Part shown: piece by piece, positions 11,480 to 22,229 of the stretch
How the letters are laid out: every line of letters begins with the position of its first letter
Numbering within the stretch: the stretch's first letter is position 1
From: Gnetum montanum
Lineage: Eukaryota > Streptophyta > Gnetopsida > Gnetales > Gnetaceae
Direction: 5' to 3'
Length of the DNA stretch: 64,000 bases
Assembly (NCBI GenBank): GCA_015680685.1
Contig: MNCI01027123.1
Location: forward strand, 570,895 to 634,894
Made by a program: the position numbers and the translations under genes
Notes under the pieces: generated by a model
Told to the model about the DNA's origin: nothing
Seen by the model: only the letters and a program-made list of their open reading frames with translations
Database searches by the model: none

Positions 11480-13795
11480 GTAATACCCATTTGTAGGGAG
11501 AAAGAGCTAGCACCTTAAGCCCCCTAGAAAGAAAGCTAGTTGAAAGAACAAAATACCCAAGTGGCTATCTTTCTACAATAATCAAACTAACATTAATCTA
11601 TAAAATTCAAATGAAATCAACCATGCCTAGAGCTAGTTCTAAGAGAGGTTAATCAATATTAATTTTAAGAATTAAGAGATAATGTTATAAAGAAATAGCC
11701 ATAGTAAAATATCTGTGCAAGATTCATCAGATTAAAAAAATCAAACTTTTCATTATTTAGCTTAAAAAGAAATATCTACTTAGGATCATTTACACATTTG
11801 TAAACCAAAGAAATGACCACAAAAGTAGATAAATTAACAACCTCATATTTGTTTAATTGCATAATACTACTTTATAATTTCTAGCAACACACAAAATAAG
11901 ATCAGTTAAATTTAACTCTTGTAACCATTTTACCATTAATCATTTAATTAGAAAATTCATATGTTCAATAGCAAAGAATAAATAGATCACAACCATAAAT
12001 TAACATCCTAGGTTTTCTCCCACTCCATCAACTTATAGAAAGATATCAAAATTAGTCTTGAGAAGGTATAGGAAAAAAAAGTATAATTTAAGATTTAGAT
12101 CTAAGATTTATGCATTCAAAAGGGGAGGGTTCATGAACCAAATTCCAACCAAAACTCAAGAATCCAACAATTTTCAAACATTCACAATTATCCATGGCCC
12201 CAAGAATACTCTCACTTTCTACCAACGGTACCAATCCTTATATCAGGGATCCTTAGCCCTTGTAGGCAATCTTTTGCTAATAATGCCCTAAATCATTATG
12301 GGTGTTTCTAAATCATTATAAAAATAACTCTCGTCCAAGTCATTTATGTGTGAGAGTGCAGAGGATAGGTGGAGAGATCCAAAAAAAAGTAATAAAGGTT
12401 TCAACAATTTAAGCTTATAGCAACAATCTTGATAATTTCATACAAGCATTGTGAAGGTGGTTACGTAAATAAGAAGAGAGAAGTTTGAGAAAATTAGCCC
12501 TTGCTAACCATTATCAAACATATCTTACCTTCTTACTTAGATATCTTGCTTACTAGGAAGAATTATCAAAATATTGGATTACTATGGAGCACTTGTTTTC
12601 TTTCTCCTTGCTATCTCCTCTAGCAGCCACAATATTCTCTCCCTTCCTAGCCATACTCCCTATTGTTGTATCCTTTTTTCTTTTTTCTTTTTTTTTTTTG
12701 TTCTACTCAGCTACTTTTGCCTTGTGTGTTTTTTTCCTCTCCTCCTCTCCCTATTTATAGGTGGAAATAAGGGATAATGGATGGTTTCTTGTAACTAACT
12801 TCTTAGAAACTATTTGTATTCTTTTCTTTCTTTTTAAAGTTTTCTCTCTTTTTTTTTCAGCAATGAGTCATGAGTTCAATTCTCTTCATGATCACGAAAA
12901 AATCAATAAAATATGTATATTCACAGGTTGCTAGTTCAATTCCTAAATCGACAATTTTTAATATTTTAGAATTCAAATTTTGCTAGATCTTAGGTTCAAT
13001 TCGTCTTGATAATTATAAAACATTCCAGCATGATATCTATCTCTTTATCATTCAAAATTGTCATAAGATACAAGGAAAGAGATTTCAAAATAGATTCATG
13101 ATAAGGACAATTCAGGATACATAATCATATAAGGCACCTTCTTTTTTAGGTCATCAGCAATGTGAATTTTCCCATCATCTTACAAGCCTTGAAAGATCAT
13201 CGCCTAACCTTTCTACAGCCATGGAGAGGGCACTTATACTCTACTATTTTAAACTAAAAAGAACAGTGCATCACATCTAGATAAAATTAAAAAGAAATAA
13301 AATATAAAGCTACGATATTTGCACACAATATCCCTGATTCATGGGTCAGGTTCCTCCAACTTGATTCATAGGTTAGGTTCCTTCAATATGAGCATTCTTT
13401 TGCATCTCAACATATATGTTTTAGCTCTTGAGGCACACCTTAGAGTATTGTCCTTTGTTTTTCTTTTGTTTCTCAACATCTCTATTGAAATAGAACAAAA
13501 AATATTTTGTTTTTCCATATATTAATTATTATTATTATTTTAAAACATTCCCAACATGAATTTTAAATCATATTTCTTATGCATAAATTATTTAAACATT
13601 TAATCATAATACATATAAAAATCTGGTCAACAAATTTATTACTATTCCAATTAGCCATTTCCACCACAGTCCAAACAAAGCACACACACAACTTGTCAAC
13701 AAAACATGCACACAAACACATAGAAAGACTATTGCAATTGTTAACATAAAAACTCAAGGAGAAGTGGTTCATTAAAATTTATAAGCACATGAGAA
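11480..13795. mobile_element. Unidentified AT-rich insertion inside the LTR of element B
   Basis: The LTR text of B stops near TTAATTAATTAATGTCATC (about 11470) and resumes near 13800 with the AACGCTTGGTAATCCC block. The intervening 2.3 kb starts around TGTAATACCCATTTG, which looks like the start of a Tekay-type LTR, but I could not find a matching CA end. Inside are the low-complexity T-rich stretch 12670-12850 and several ATGAGTTCAATTC-like phrases. The exact borders are uncertain by tens of bases, and no coding capacity is visible. Confidence 0.4.
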
Positions 13796-13994
13796 TGATC
13801 ATTTCAAGCATAACGTATTAACGCTTGGTAATCCCAACAGTGGATACTTGGTATGCCCAATAGTATATACTTCGTAACCCAACAACACTAATACCAATTT
13901 AGGATGTGTATGGTAAATGGGAATGAATACTCCACATTACGATAGTTAGTTAATGAGATATTTAATTTGTTAAATAATTCAATCATTAAACTTT

Positions 13995-14852
13995 TGATGA
14001 GTCATGGTCTATTAGGCCCAGTTATCGGAGCCCAGTTATCGAAGCCCTATTATCGGAGCCTTGATATAAGATATGGTCTGTTAGGCCCAATTATCGGAGC
14101 CGCGATATCGCATTAGCCAACTTTCCTTGTTCTAGTTAGTTAGTTTTTTCAATTCTTAATCAGTTTTAGAGTTATTGTTTATTTTAGTTTCTATTTTTCC
14201 TCTCAACCCTTTTCCTCCCAGTGTATGCCTGCAGTGTGGTGATTGTAATTGTACAGCATCCTTATTCGAGTGTGACATACTTGGACATGCACATGATCGG
14301 CAATAAAGATCGAGATTACTTCATCATTGCAGCATTCACTTAGCTTAATTATTTAATTAATTATTATTTACTACTTTCTTAGTTAATTCCTTCTCACCCT
14401 TAAACTCCTGTTAAATGTAGAATGAGTACGACTTGATTACGAGCATTTAAGTGTGACTACTTGGTAACCCAGTAGCGTACCTAGGATCTGCGCTTGGTAA
14501 TCCCAGTGGTAGTCGTACACGAAGTCCAAGATGTGTACAGATAATCAAGGAATGGATGTTCATCGCACTTAGGCTAGCTAGATTCTCTCTCACCCTTTCT
14601 CTCTTAGCTTTGTCAATATTACTTTCCATTGTCCTCAGGAGTAGCATTAGCATAGAAACACATCATACACCTCACTCTGGACTAAACCATACGTGAAAAA
14701 GTTAATACTAGTCCAAGTGGGAAGACAGCGAATTGCGACCTAAGGCTAACTATCTAGATGCCACAACTAGTCCATCTACGGAGTTCGACCGGATCGTGCG
14801 TGTAATGCTCGTATTCGTATGGTTGAGTGTAGCGGTACCTCGCCACTCATCA
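13995..14852 (+). repeat. 5' LTR of element C
   Basis: The LTR begins TGATGAGTCATGG and ends CCACTCATCA (858 bp). Its U3 has tandem GTTATCGGAGCC phrases. Compared with its 3' partner it lacks about 40 bp that include the GATATCGCGG and CTATAAATAAG promoter-like text (present at about 18145-18185). The original promoter copy is therefore gone from this end. Further in, GGTAATCCCAGTGGTAGTCG and GAGTGTAGCGGTACCTCGCC are shared with LTR D. Confidence 0.85.
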
Positions 14853-14853
14853 T

Positions 14854-14871
14854 TGGCCCCATTGTCGAGGA
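14854..14871 (+). promoter_or_regulatory. Primer-binding site of element C, tRNA-Asp type
   Basis: TGGCCCCATTGTCGAGGA lies one base after the 5' LTR. It differs at four positions from TGGCGCCGTTGCCGGGGA, the complement of the plant tRNA-Asp 3' end that many Athila/Tat elements use to prime reverse transcription. Three of the differences are C-to-T or G-to-A type, as expected from decay of methylated cytosines. Confidence 0.7.
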
Positions 14872-14993
14872 CGGTGCTAGTTATCTAGATTAGTTATATC
14901 ATACAAGGTCACTGTACAAGAATTAACGATATATCTTTTAGAAAGAAATAATTATAAAAAGTCACACATAAATTCACACACAATTTCACAACC

Positions 14994-16530
14994 ATGCCTC
15001 TCCTACAAGACTATAATGATGCCACATCTAGTGGGGAAATTCATTGGATAACCAACAAATTATATGACAATGAAGATTAGAGTACGCAACCCAAGGTGGG
15101 AGTTTCTTATAAACATAAATGAAGGCAACATCCTTCCAACGCACAAAAGCATAACCTACTTGATGACGATGAACCCCCACTAGCCACTACAAGCCTAACA
15201 CAAATACAAGAGGCTGTTCAAATCTCACGTAGGCATCGTAAAGAGAGCTGCCTACCCAGGCTCGATTTAAACAACTTTCCCAATTTTTCAGGAGGCTACA
15301 ACTTAGATCCGCATCAACATTTACAAGCCTTCTGTGATGCCTGTACATGGAACAACATTGATAACGATTGGCCAAAATCTCAAGCTCTTTCCTATGACAC
15401 TTGTTGGCCAAGCAAAAGTATGGTATAGATCGTTAAAACCAAATTCAATACGACATTGGCCAACAATGGTAGAACTCTTTAACGAAAGATATCAAACCTA
15501 CGCAAGAGTGTCATCCTTGAGGAAACAAATCCAAGGGTGGAAACAAGCACAACATGAACCCTTGGACATGGCCTTAGAAAGATATTATGCACTGTTAAAA
15601 AATTGTCTAGGCCATAAGTTTTCCGAGGAAAGGCTAATGTACAATATCATCGATGGGCTTCGTGATGCAACAAGAGAAACCCTAGGGATGTATGCCCAAG
15701 GTTAACTATATGAACTACGAACCCATCAAGTCCAAGAGCTTATTAAGCAGGTAGCAAAACAAGAAGGAGAAATGGCTAGATGGGAGAGTGTTGAAAAACA
15801 TCAACAGGATATCAACTTAACAAAGGTCCATGATCATAAAAAGGAGAAATAAACCTATCACAAGGAGAAAGAACCATCTTTGCTAGTACAACAATCATTA
15901 GAGGAAGTTGAGGCAAAGATTAATAAGATTTTGGAATGGATGCATAAAAAGTGTGGAGAATATATCAATATCATTGGAGATAGAGTTTTGATGATCCGAG
16001 AAGCAGGACAAAGTATCAGTAGACAATCAGAAAGAAGGGATAACAAAAATAAGATCTCAATAGCCAGTCATACATATGACTGCAACATTTTCCTGTACGA
16101 TCACCCCAAGGGCCAATGCCCAATCTTGTTACATTTATATGAGCATTGGGGAAGCATGTTACACCCTGAGTTCGTATAGAGATACTTTGTTCAATCATAG
16201 TGGCAACAATCCCAGTCGTGGGGGATGCCAGCCCTAAACTGGAGACACCCTTCGTATCATCCAAATCTAAATGCTTATCTAGTTCAACATCCTATTTCCC
16301 CAACTAGGCCAACATACTCTATCTCACCACATTATCATTCTCCTCAATACTATCAGCCCATGTCCTTAACACAACCACCACCTTGTGCACCTTACACTGC
16401 TCCTAATTTTCAACATTCTCATCCTTTCCCTCCTTCTACATCGCCACCAATTGTTCCTAAGGTGTTTACACCACAGCAACAACCCCCAAACATTACTTGT
16501 GCTACTATTGCCAATAGCATTGAGAGACCT
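14994..16530 (+). pseudogene. gag remnant of element C
   Basis: A start at 14994 reads MPLLQDYNDATSSG and soon stops. From about 15195 the frame reads LNNFPNFSGGYNLDPHQHLQ, and after a frameshift near 15390 it reads MTLVGQAKVWYRSLKPNSI through about 15700. This is the retrotransposon gag (capsid) domain pattern, with A-x-x-W-x-x-S-L, a phenylalanine-rich F-x-x-R-Y and an R-x-x-I-x-x-x-x-Q block. A Lys/Glu-rich linker follows (15720-16050), then a Pro/Tyr/Gln-rich segment (16290-16480), then a zinc-knuckle start (C-Y-Y-C-Q with a stop, then H) just before the N at 16532. Multiple stops mean no functional capsid protein. Confidence 0.75.
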
Positions 16531-16531
16531 C

Positions 16532-16532
16532 N
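16532..16532. other. Ambiguous base N at a structural discontinuity
   Basis: Left of the N is the gag zinc-knuckle start. Right of it, within about 60 bases, is the spacer that in element B lies after integrase. The whole pol region is missing at this single character. It is probably a placeholder for an unresolved gap or a collapsed repeat join and not one uncertain base. Confidence 0.6.
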
Positions 16533-16559
16533 GGGAGTAAGAGTAATCAAAAGGGCACT

Positions 16560-17428
16560 CAAAAATCCAATGCTGTTCTAGGGGGTCCCACTGGAAAGAC
16601 ATGCACCCATGCCTGAAGGTTGGCAACTTCTCTAGATTCAGTAAAGAGAAAAAAAAAGAAGAAGAAAGAAAAAGAAAAGCAGAAAAAGGAAGTGCAACAA
16701 AGCAAAAATCACTCCTTCCTTGAACAAAATGCCAAGTGATTATACGCCTTGTTGTTCTGGTATTCTCATAGTCACTCATCATGGGATGAAACAATGCAGT
16801 GTCACTAATCAGAGGAATGGACTTGGTCTTGATCTTGGAGCGATGGGTTAATGACACATTAATCATGCTTTACACGTAGGATTCATTGTGCCCTAGGTCA
16901 GTTACCTCATGTCCCAATCTCTAAAATCCCTTTTGTAGTTCGTCTCACCTCGCTATTCATGTAATTGCATCTCGTGTCTCGTATAGCGTAGAACTCTTAC
17001 CTCATTCCAGTGGTATCTACATGTGTGTGTTTTATGAAACTGGTATGGATTACATTTAACCCTTCTAATGCCTACAGACATTTTAAGGCGTGGTTACGCA
17101 AGGGCATTATAGGTTGGAACCTGCTTTGGGAAGGACCCACTTGCGTGACTTTTGCAATTTGTACTTGTTGCATACCACAACATCATCTTATACCCTCTAT
17201 GTACTTCATTGCCAAATCTATTCTTTCCTTTATCATCATTTTATCAAACATTCCTCAAAAAACCTAGTCCGACATTAAACTTTTAGGGCAACTTCCTTGA
17301 AAAAATTTCTAACTCTAAAATCACACTAAGCAAAGAATTCAACATTTATTAAAGGTAATGAGCAAGGTATGAAATCATTGAAATTTTTTCCATAACCTTA
17401 CTAACAATTGATCTTTGTGTGATTATAG
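16560..17428 (+). other. Spacer of element C between gag and the extra-ORF remnant
   Basis: No gene is seen. The segment at 16588-16620 (GGAAAGACATG, CATGCCTGAAGG) matches B at about 6668-6700. An A-rich stretch with AAGAAGAAAG lies at 16650-16690. The block CTTTGGGAAGGACCCAC at about 17129 is the third copy of the family-conserved motif. Short frames on both strands, including a 166-residue one on the minus strand, show no protein signature. Confidence 0.55.
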
Positions 17429-17868
17429 ATGGCCCCTAAAGGAAGACAACAAGGAGGACCCTCTCAAGGTGCAACCGAATGACCAGGGAGAGGCAGAGGC
17501 CAAAGACTTCATGCAGAACATGCAAATCAGGAGGCACAATCACTCAGCATCCATCATGAAACTCCTGTTACTGCATAACCTATCTAAGCAAAAGGTGGAG
17601 AAGTCAGGGCCCAAGCCTATGAAGAGGAATGACAACTATTTGCGGCATAACATGTTAAGGCCAATCAAGCATTCCCGCAACTGCCATGTTCATGGAAAGT
17701 GCCAAATCCATCAAACATTGGAACATCAGCATGGATGGCTCATAATCTTTGGATAAAAGAGGAGAAACATCAAGCGCTTCTTCAATTATATTAATCTCAG
17801 AAGCTTGATCGTGCAGGACAAAGGAGAGGCACCCATAGAGGAGCCACCACTACTGGGAACCCCATGAG
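17429..17868 (+). pseudogene. Truncated extra ORF of element C
   Basis: The start MAPKGRQQGGPSQGATE is followed by a stop. Other frames continue to a Pro-rich end (about EEPPLLGTP at 17838-17866) that matches the end of the extra ORF of B (PPPLGNV near 10815-10830). Only the two ends of that ORF are kept; the domain region and the coiled coil of B (about 2.4 kb) are absent. This supports internal deletion in C. Confidence 0.5.
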
Positions 17869-18029
17869 TTCCACAAGTTTTGTCTTTTGTGTTTGTGTCC
17901 AAATTTTGTTTAATTCTCCACTACGACATGAATAAATTCCTAGTCAGTTAATAATCCCATACCTATCCACTGTGTAATCAATTGAACTTGTTCCTCACTT
18001 TCTTTGACTCAAGGACGAGTTGTTATTCA

Positions 18030-18041
18030 GTCGTGGGGGTA
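18030..18041 (+). other. Polypurine tract of element C
   Basis: GTCGTGGGGGTA sits directly before the 3' LTR start (TGATGAGTC). The equivalent positions in A (CATGGGGGTA) and B (CATGGGGACA) are similar. It is preceded by the family phrase CTCAAGGACGAGTT. This tract would prime plus-strand DNA synthesis. Confidence 0.65.
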
Positions 18042-18273
18042 TGATGAGTCATGGTCTGTTAGGCCTAGTTATCGGAGCCTAGTTATCAGAGCCCTGATAC
18101 AAGATATGGTCTGTCAGGCCCAATTATTGGAGCCGCGATATCGCATCAGCGATATCGCGGCCTATCTCAATTTCTATAAATAAGAAGCAGCTTTCCTTGT
18201 TCTAGTTAGTTATTTTTTTCAGTTCTTAATCAATTTTAGAGTTAGTTTTGATTTTAGTTTCTATTTTTTCTCT

Positions 18274-18274
18274 N
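18274..18274. other. Ambiguous base N at a second discontinuity
   Basis: The sequence left and right of this N is separated by about 275 bp in the paired 5' LTR. Like the N at 16532 it probably marks a gap placeholder or collapsed join. Confidence 0.55.
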
Positions 18275-18546
18275 ACCTAGGATCTGTGCTTGGTAATCCC
18301 AGTGGTAGTCATACATGAAGTCCAAGATGTGTATGGATAATCAAGGAACGGATGCTCATCGCACTTAGGCTAGCTAGATTCTCTCTCACCCTTTCTCTCT
18401 TAGCTTAGTCAATATTACTTTCCATTGTCCTCAAGAGTAGCATTAGCATAGAAACACATCATACACCTCACTCTGGACTAAACCATATGCGACAAAGTTA
18501 ATACTAGTCCAGGTGGGAAGACAGCAAACTACGACCTAAGGCTAAC

Positions 18547-19574
18547 TGATGAGACGTGATATCGCATAGGGCGCGATATCGCGTATGTAATATCGCGTCA
18601 TTCCCTGCGATGTTGCTTACGTGATATCACGGTCTGCTGCCAAGTCTATAAATAAGAGGCGGCTCTCACTTGTTTCCTCATCCTAAGTTAGAAGTAGGGA
18701 AACTCTAGCAGTTTGATCACTCCAGAGATAGAATATTTTCCATGTGCCCGCAGTAGGAGTCCTAAAGTGAATAGATCTTTATTCGAGCAACATTGTACCT
18801 GAACACAAGTTGTGTACGGCAATAAAGATGAACTTTCTGGATAAACCTTACAGTGCATGGAATAGGGTTTTATTCATTGTTATTCATTGCTTTCTCTTAG
18901 TAATGCGGAATGAGTACAACTTGATTATGAGCATCTAAGGATGTGTACAGATAGTCAAGGAATCGATTGCTCATCACAACACGGTATGAGTACGACTTGA
19001 TTACGAGCATCTAGTGTGACTACTTGGTAACCCAGTGGCGTATTCAGGATTTGTGCTTGGTAATCCCAGTGGTAGTCGTGCACAAATATGTGTACGGTTA
19101 GTCAAGGAATCGGCTGCTCATTGCACTTAGGCTAGATTAGATTCTCTCAACCCTTTCCTCCTAATTAAGTGCCTCAATATGACCACTTCGAACACGTGCG
19201 TTACGCGTGGTTCCCCAGCAACGATTAGCATTTGGTAACCATGGTTGCATCAGTTCAGGGTGTGTACGGTAAGTGGGAACGAATGCTGATGCTAGGTAAT
19301 TTAGACTTAGTCATTAGTTAGAATTAGTAATTAGTTTCTCAACCCTCAACTCAATAGCATAGGAGAAAAAACATAAAAGACTATAAAAATCATATACCTC
19401 GGACTTACTTAACCATACACTGTGACAACTACAAGTAAGTCTAGGAAGACAACAAATGATTAACCCCAAGTGTTCCATAGGACGTGTAGGCACTTAGTCT
19501 ATGAAGTTCGATCGGGTCGCGCATGCTACGCTCGTTTCATATGGTTGAGTGTAGGGGTACCTCGCCACTCATCA
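18547..19574 (+). mobile_element. Solo LTR D nested in the 3' LTR of element C
   Basis: The LTR starts TGATGAGACGTGATATCGC, ends CCACTCATCA, and is flanked by perfect 5-bp duplications CTAAC (18542-18546 and 19575-19579). The uninterrupted target GGCTAACTATCTAG can be seen in the 5' LTR of C at about 14748. It has repeated GATATCGC palindromes at its start and CTATAAATAAGAGGCGG (about 18644). An internal 75-bp-offset duplication starts with GAGTAC(A/G)ACTTGATTA(T/C)GAG at about 18911 and 18987. It belongs to the same subfamily as LTR A. With no internal region it is a product of LTR-LTR recombination. Confidence 0.9.
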
Positions 19575-19934
19575 CTAACTATCTAGATGCCACAACTAGT
19601 CCGTCTACGGAGTCCGACCAGATCACGCATGTAATGCTCGTATTCGTATGGTTGAGTGTAGTGGTACCTCGCCACTCATCAACTTTCATTTAATCACCTA
19701 GCAATTAGGAGAAAATAATAATAAAGAATCATAAAAATTAAACATCTTATGGCTTAACCACACTTAATCATACATACAAGTAAAATACAAGTGTGGATTC
19801 TGACTTGTAAGTACATGATTTACTATTTAAGAATATTAGTAACTTACGTAACTAAGTCCACGGAATTCAGCCATATCACTGGTGAACACTTGTGATTCGT
19901 ATGGTTAGTCATAGGGGGTACCTGTTGCTCATCA

Positions 19935-20020
19935 AAAACTTATGCAAGAAAAACCTAAAAATGATGATAGTTAGTCATCTAATAACTTTCTTCATTATCT
20001 TCTTATTCCTTAGGCCATTT
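19935..20020. other. Right flank of element B
   Basis: The expected target duplication of B on this side is AAAAC (19935-19939). The left copy lies outside the window, so it cannot be checked. Nothing else is recognisable. Confidence 0.4.
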
Positions 20021-20039
20021 TTATCCCTAGTTCTTTAGT

Positions 20040-21000
20040 TTATGAACAAATTTGGAATACAATGTTCAAGCTTAATAAGTATTAGAATTAAAATCATTTT
20101 ATAGTTTTAGAAGATATGCTTAAGCAAATTAACCCATGGTGGCTTTATTTTAATGAAGGAGCTTAGGCTACTAATTCATCTAGATTGTGTACCACTTGGA
20201 GCAAGTTTGATATCATTATAGTTTCCTATTAATATATGCATGATAGCTAGATTAGATGGAAGGTTCCTAGCCTCTATGGCTTAAATGGAAAGAGAAAAAA
20301 AGATTTTGAAAAATTAATTTTTGATCTTAAGATTTTATTTAAGTTGACAATAGTTTGTATTAGGCATTTCTAAATATTTTTTAGAATGATGGTAGATCTA
20401 TTGTTCTTTGACTCTAAAGTTGCATACAATATTATTACAAAGAATTATTTTATTCATTATTGTACTTTTGGATGATGAAAATGAAAGATATTTGGAGCTC
20501 CTACATTTCATAGAATTCATATTTTTATGGTGTCTTATTCATCAAGGTTTTCTTATCAGTACTCATCTTAAACATATGAGAAATGTTTCTTCTCAATCTC
20601 CTTTTTATAGAAGTGAGGATTCATTTTCTCGCGTTTTTTTTAGTGTCTTGTTGCTTAGCATGCTTGGAAATGGACATCTAGAATTTGTAACAACTTTTAA
20701 CCAAGCATAAATGAAATCATTCTGGGTGATCAGCTTGCTTTGTCAACTTTCTTTCTTTGCATTTGGAATTATCTTCAACTGCATTGGAAGTTTTGATATG
20801 CAATTATTTTCTAGCAACAAGAGCATAAGTATCATATCTTTTCAAGAGTTAAATATCAAATTCTTAAAGATGTTGCTTTTTAGCTGTAGCTTTAAGCAAG
20901 CAAAAGAGTTCATAATAATAGCTGAATAATTTATTTATTTATTGCAATATTAATTTCTTTTTTGTTTTGGAGGCTCAAAGATGGAAAACTTTCAGCTTCT
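20040..21000 (+). pseudogene. Degenerate LINE 3' fragment (zf-RVT-like region)
   Basis: In the frames from about 20460, text such as RIHIFMVSYSSRFSYQYSS, or in the next frame FIFLWCLIHQGFLISTHLKH followed by MRNVSSQSPF, has the spacing of the plant LINE zinc-binding RT tail (V-F-x-W-x-x-x-H-x-x-L-x-T-x-x-x-L). A block like L-x-I-W-N (about 20760) stands where the LINE tail has I-W-x-x-R-N. Cysteines are lost and stops are frequent. This is a weak, pattern-based call. Confidence 0.35.
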
Positions 21001-21742
21001 ATTGTTATTCGTTCATTATTACTGATTGATGTGTTTTTTTATCTTTATAGAGAGTTTTCTTCTTCTCTTTATAAGAAATCCTTTAGTAAGAAATGAAAAC
21101 TTGTTAGGGTGCTTCTAAACAAGGGCAAGGCCTAATCCTTTACCTATCTCAGTGCTTGTATGGATGAAAACTTGAAAAGGCATCTCTAAAATTGCTAGAC
21201 TTTTTCTTTAGACTCTTTCTTTGATGATTTGATTTACTCTAAATTTTTTTTAATATTATTATTCATTTTTTCAGTGTAACATCCCTAGAAGATAACATGG
21301 TTGATAACTTGAAAATGAGATTTACATTGAGCTTGAAACTAGCATACCATATATGCTTGAAGCATGTTAACACCACACATAACTCTATATGTGCTAAGGT
21401 CAATATTAAACACTTGGAGTTAATCTAGATCAATAATAAAAACCTTATAGTAAACATTTTCAATTAAGTCTTGGGAAGAAAAAAGTCTAGACTTTGGATC
21501 TAAGCTCAATTGTATATATGAAGGATCATTAAGGGGAATTGAAGGGAGTTGATTTCTTTGTGCTATTCCACTTACTAAGCTTTGGCATTTGCTAAAGTCA
21601 AAGTAACATTGAAGTTAGACTATAGCTTAAATTAGTTTCTAGAGTAAATAAAGATAGTAATAAAATCATTAATTATTATATTATCTAAGTAAGTTAGTGT
21701 AACTTAAGTTAATGAAAAATGTCTATATCAAGAAAATTATAA

Positions 21743-21905
21743 TAAGGTGTTAACTTAGTTGTAATAATCCTGGTTTGGTAGCTCCATGTCATTGGTTCAA
21801 TTCCATTACATAGACTAAGTTATAATTTAAAAAAAAAATTATGAAAGAAAGTCTAAAATTGATTTGATAGATTTGAGGATCCTAGTAAATGTAAGTTTTT
21901 TAAAA
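21743..21905 (+). repeat. SINE copy 1 (tRNA-derived head)
   Basis: The head reads GGTGTTAACTTAGTTG, followed by GGTTCAATTCC (B-box-like, about 21795), an A-rich stretch, then a tail with GATTTGATAGATTTGAGGATC, similar to GGTCTAATAGATCCAAGGGG in the copy at 24388. It is the same family as four other copies in the window, but more decayed. Confidence 0.5.
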
Positions 21906-22229
21906 AATATCTCATTTCAATTTCACATACAACTAATGATAATTGTTTATATTTAGAAAATGACAAATGTATTCTCTTTACCTTAATTGAAGTCATCCAA
22001 AGATAATATCTTCAAAAAATTATAATCAACACATATAGTCCATTATACTCATTAAACTAAAATAATACAATTCATTATTACTGTTTATCTCACAACTTTT
22101 ATCTAATTCATCTCTAAATTGATTCCATGCATTTCATTATGAAACAACTTGTATTTCTAAATGATTTTATTACTTAAAGAACAAATTAAAAGGGAATGTC
22201 TTAACAATTCATGGGTCACTTCATGTAAC

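Larger units (their letters stand above)
13995..19681 (+). mobile_element. Element C: complete but pol-less Ty3/Gypsy LTR retrotransposon, nested in LTR of B
   Basis: It is flanked by ACTTT (13990-13994 and 19682-19686), a perfect 5-bp target duplication. The order is 5' LTR 13995-14852, primer-binding site 14854-14871, broken gag 14994-16530, spacer, a short remnant of the extra ORF 17429-17868, polypurine tract, then 3' LTR 18042-19681, which is interrupted by solo LTR D. No protease, RT, RNase H or integrase is present. The gag zinc-knuckle start is cut exactly at an ambiguous N (16532), and the sequence right of it corresponds to the post-integrase spacer of element B. C is therefore either an internally deleted non-autonomous element or an assembly collapse. 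Confidence 0.85.
18042..19681 (+). repeat. 3' LTR of element C, interrupted by solo LTR D
   Basis: The LTR runs from TGATGAGTCATGG to CCACTCATCA, which closes at 19681 directly before target duplication ACTTT. It retains the TATA-like CTATAAATAAGAAG (about 18172) that the 5' LTR has lost. At the N (18274) the text jumps from the equivalent of about 14203 to that of about 14478 in the 5' LTR, so about 275 bp are missing. Solo LTR D is inserted at 18547. Without D the LTR would be about 607 bp. Confidence 0.8.
11062..19934 (+). repeat. 3' LTR of element B, split by two later insertions
   Basis: The LTR begins TGATGAAACATC just after the polypurine tract and ends GTTGCTCATCA at 19934. Its own sequence is 11062 to about 11480, about 13795-13994 and 19687-19934. 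The pieces correspond in order to LTR C: GCAATAAAGATC-like text near 11345, the CTTGGTAATCCCA block near 13825, and GGGGGTACCTGTTGCTCATC at the end. The first gap is an unidentified 2.3-kb insertion. The second is element C with perfect 5-bp target duplication ACTTT. This is the oldest LTR in the stack. Confidence 0.7.

Noticed and set aside
16366-16866. 166-codon open frame on the minus strand
   Set aside because: It spans the N at 16532 and runs antisense to the gag/spacer of element C. No protein signature.
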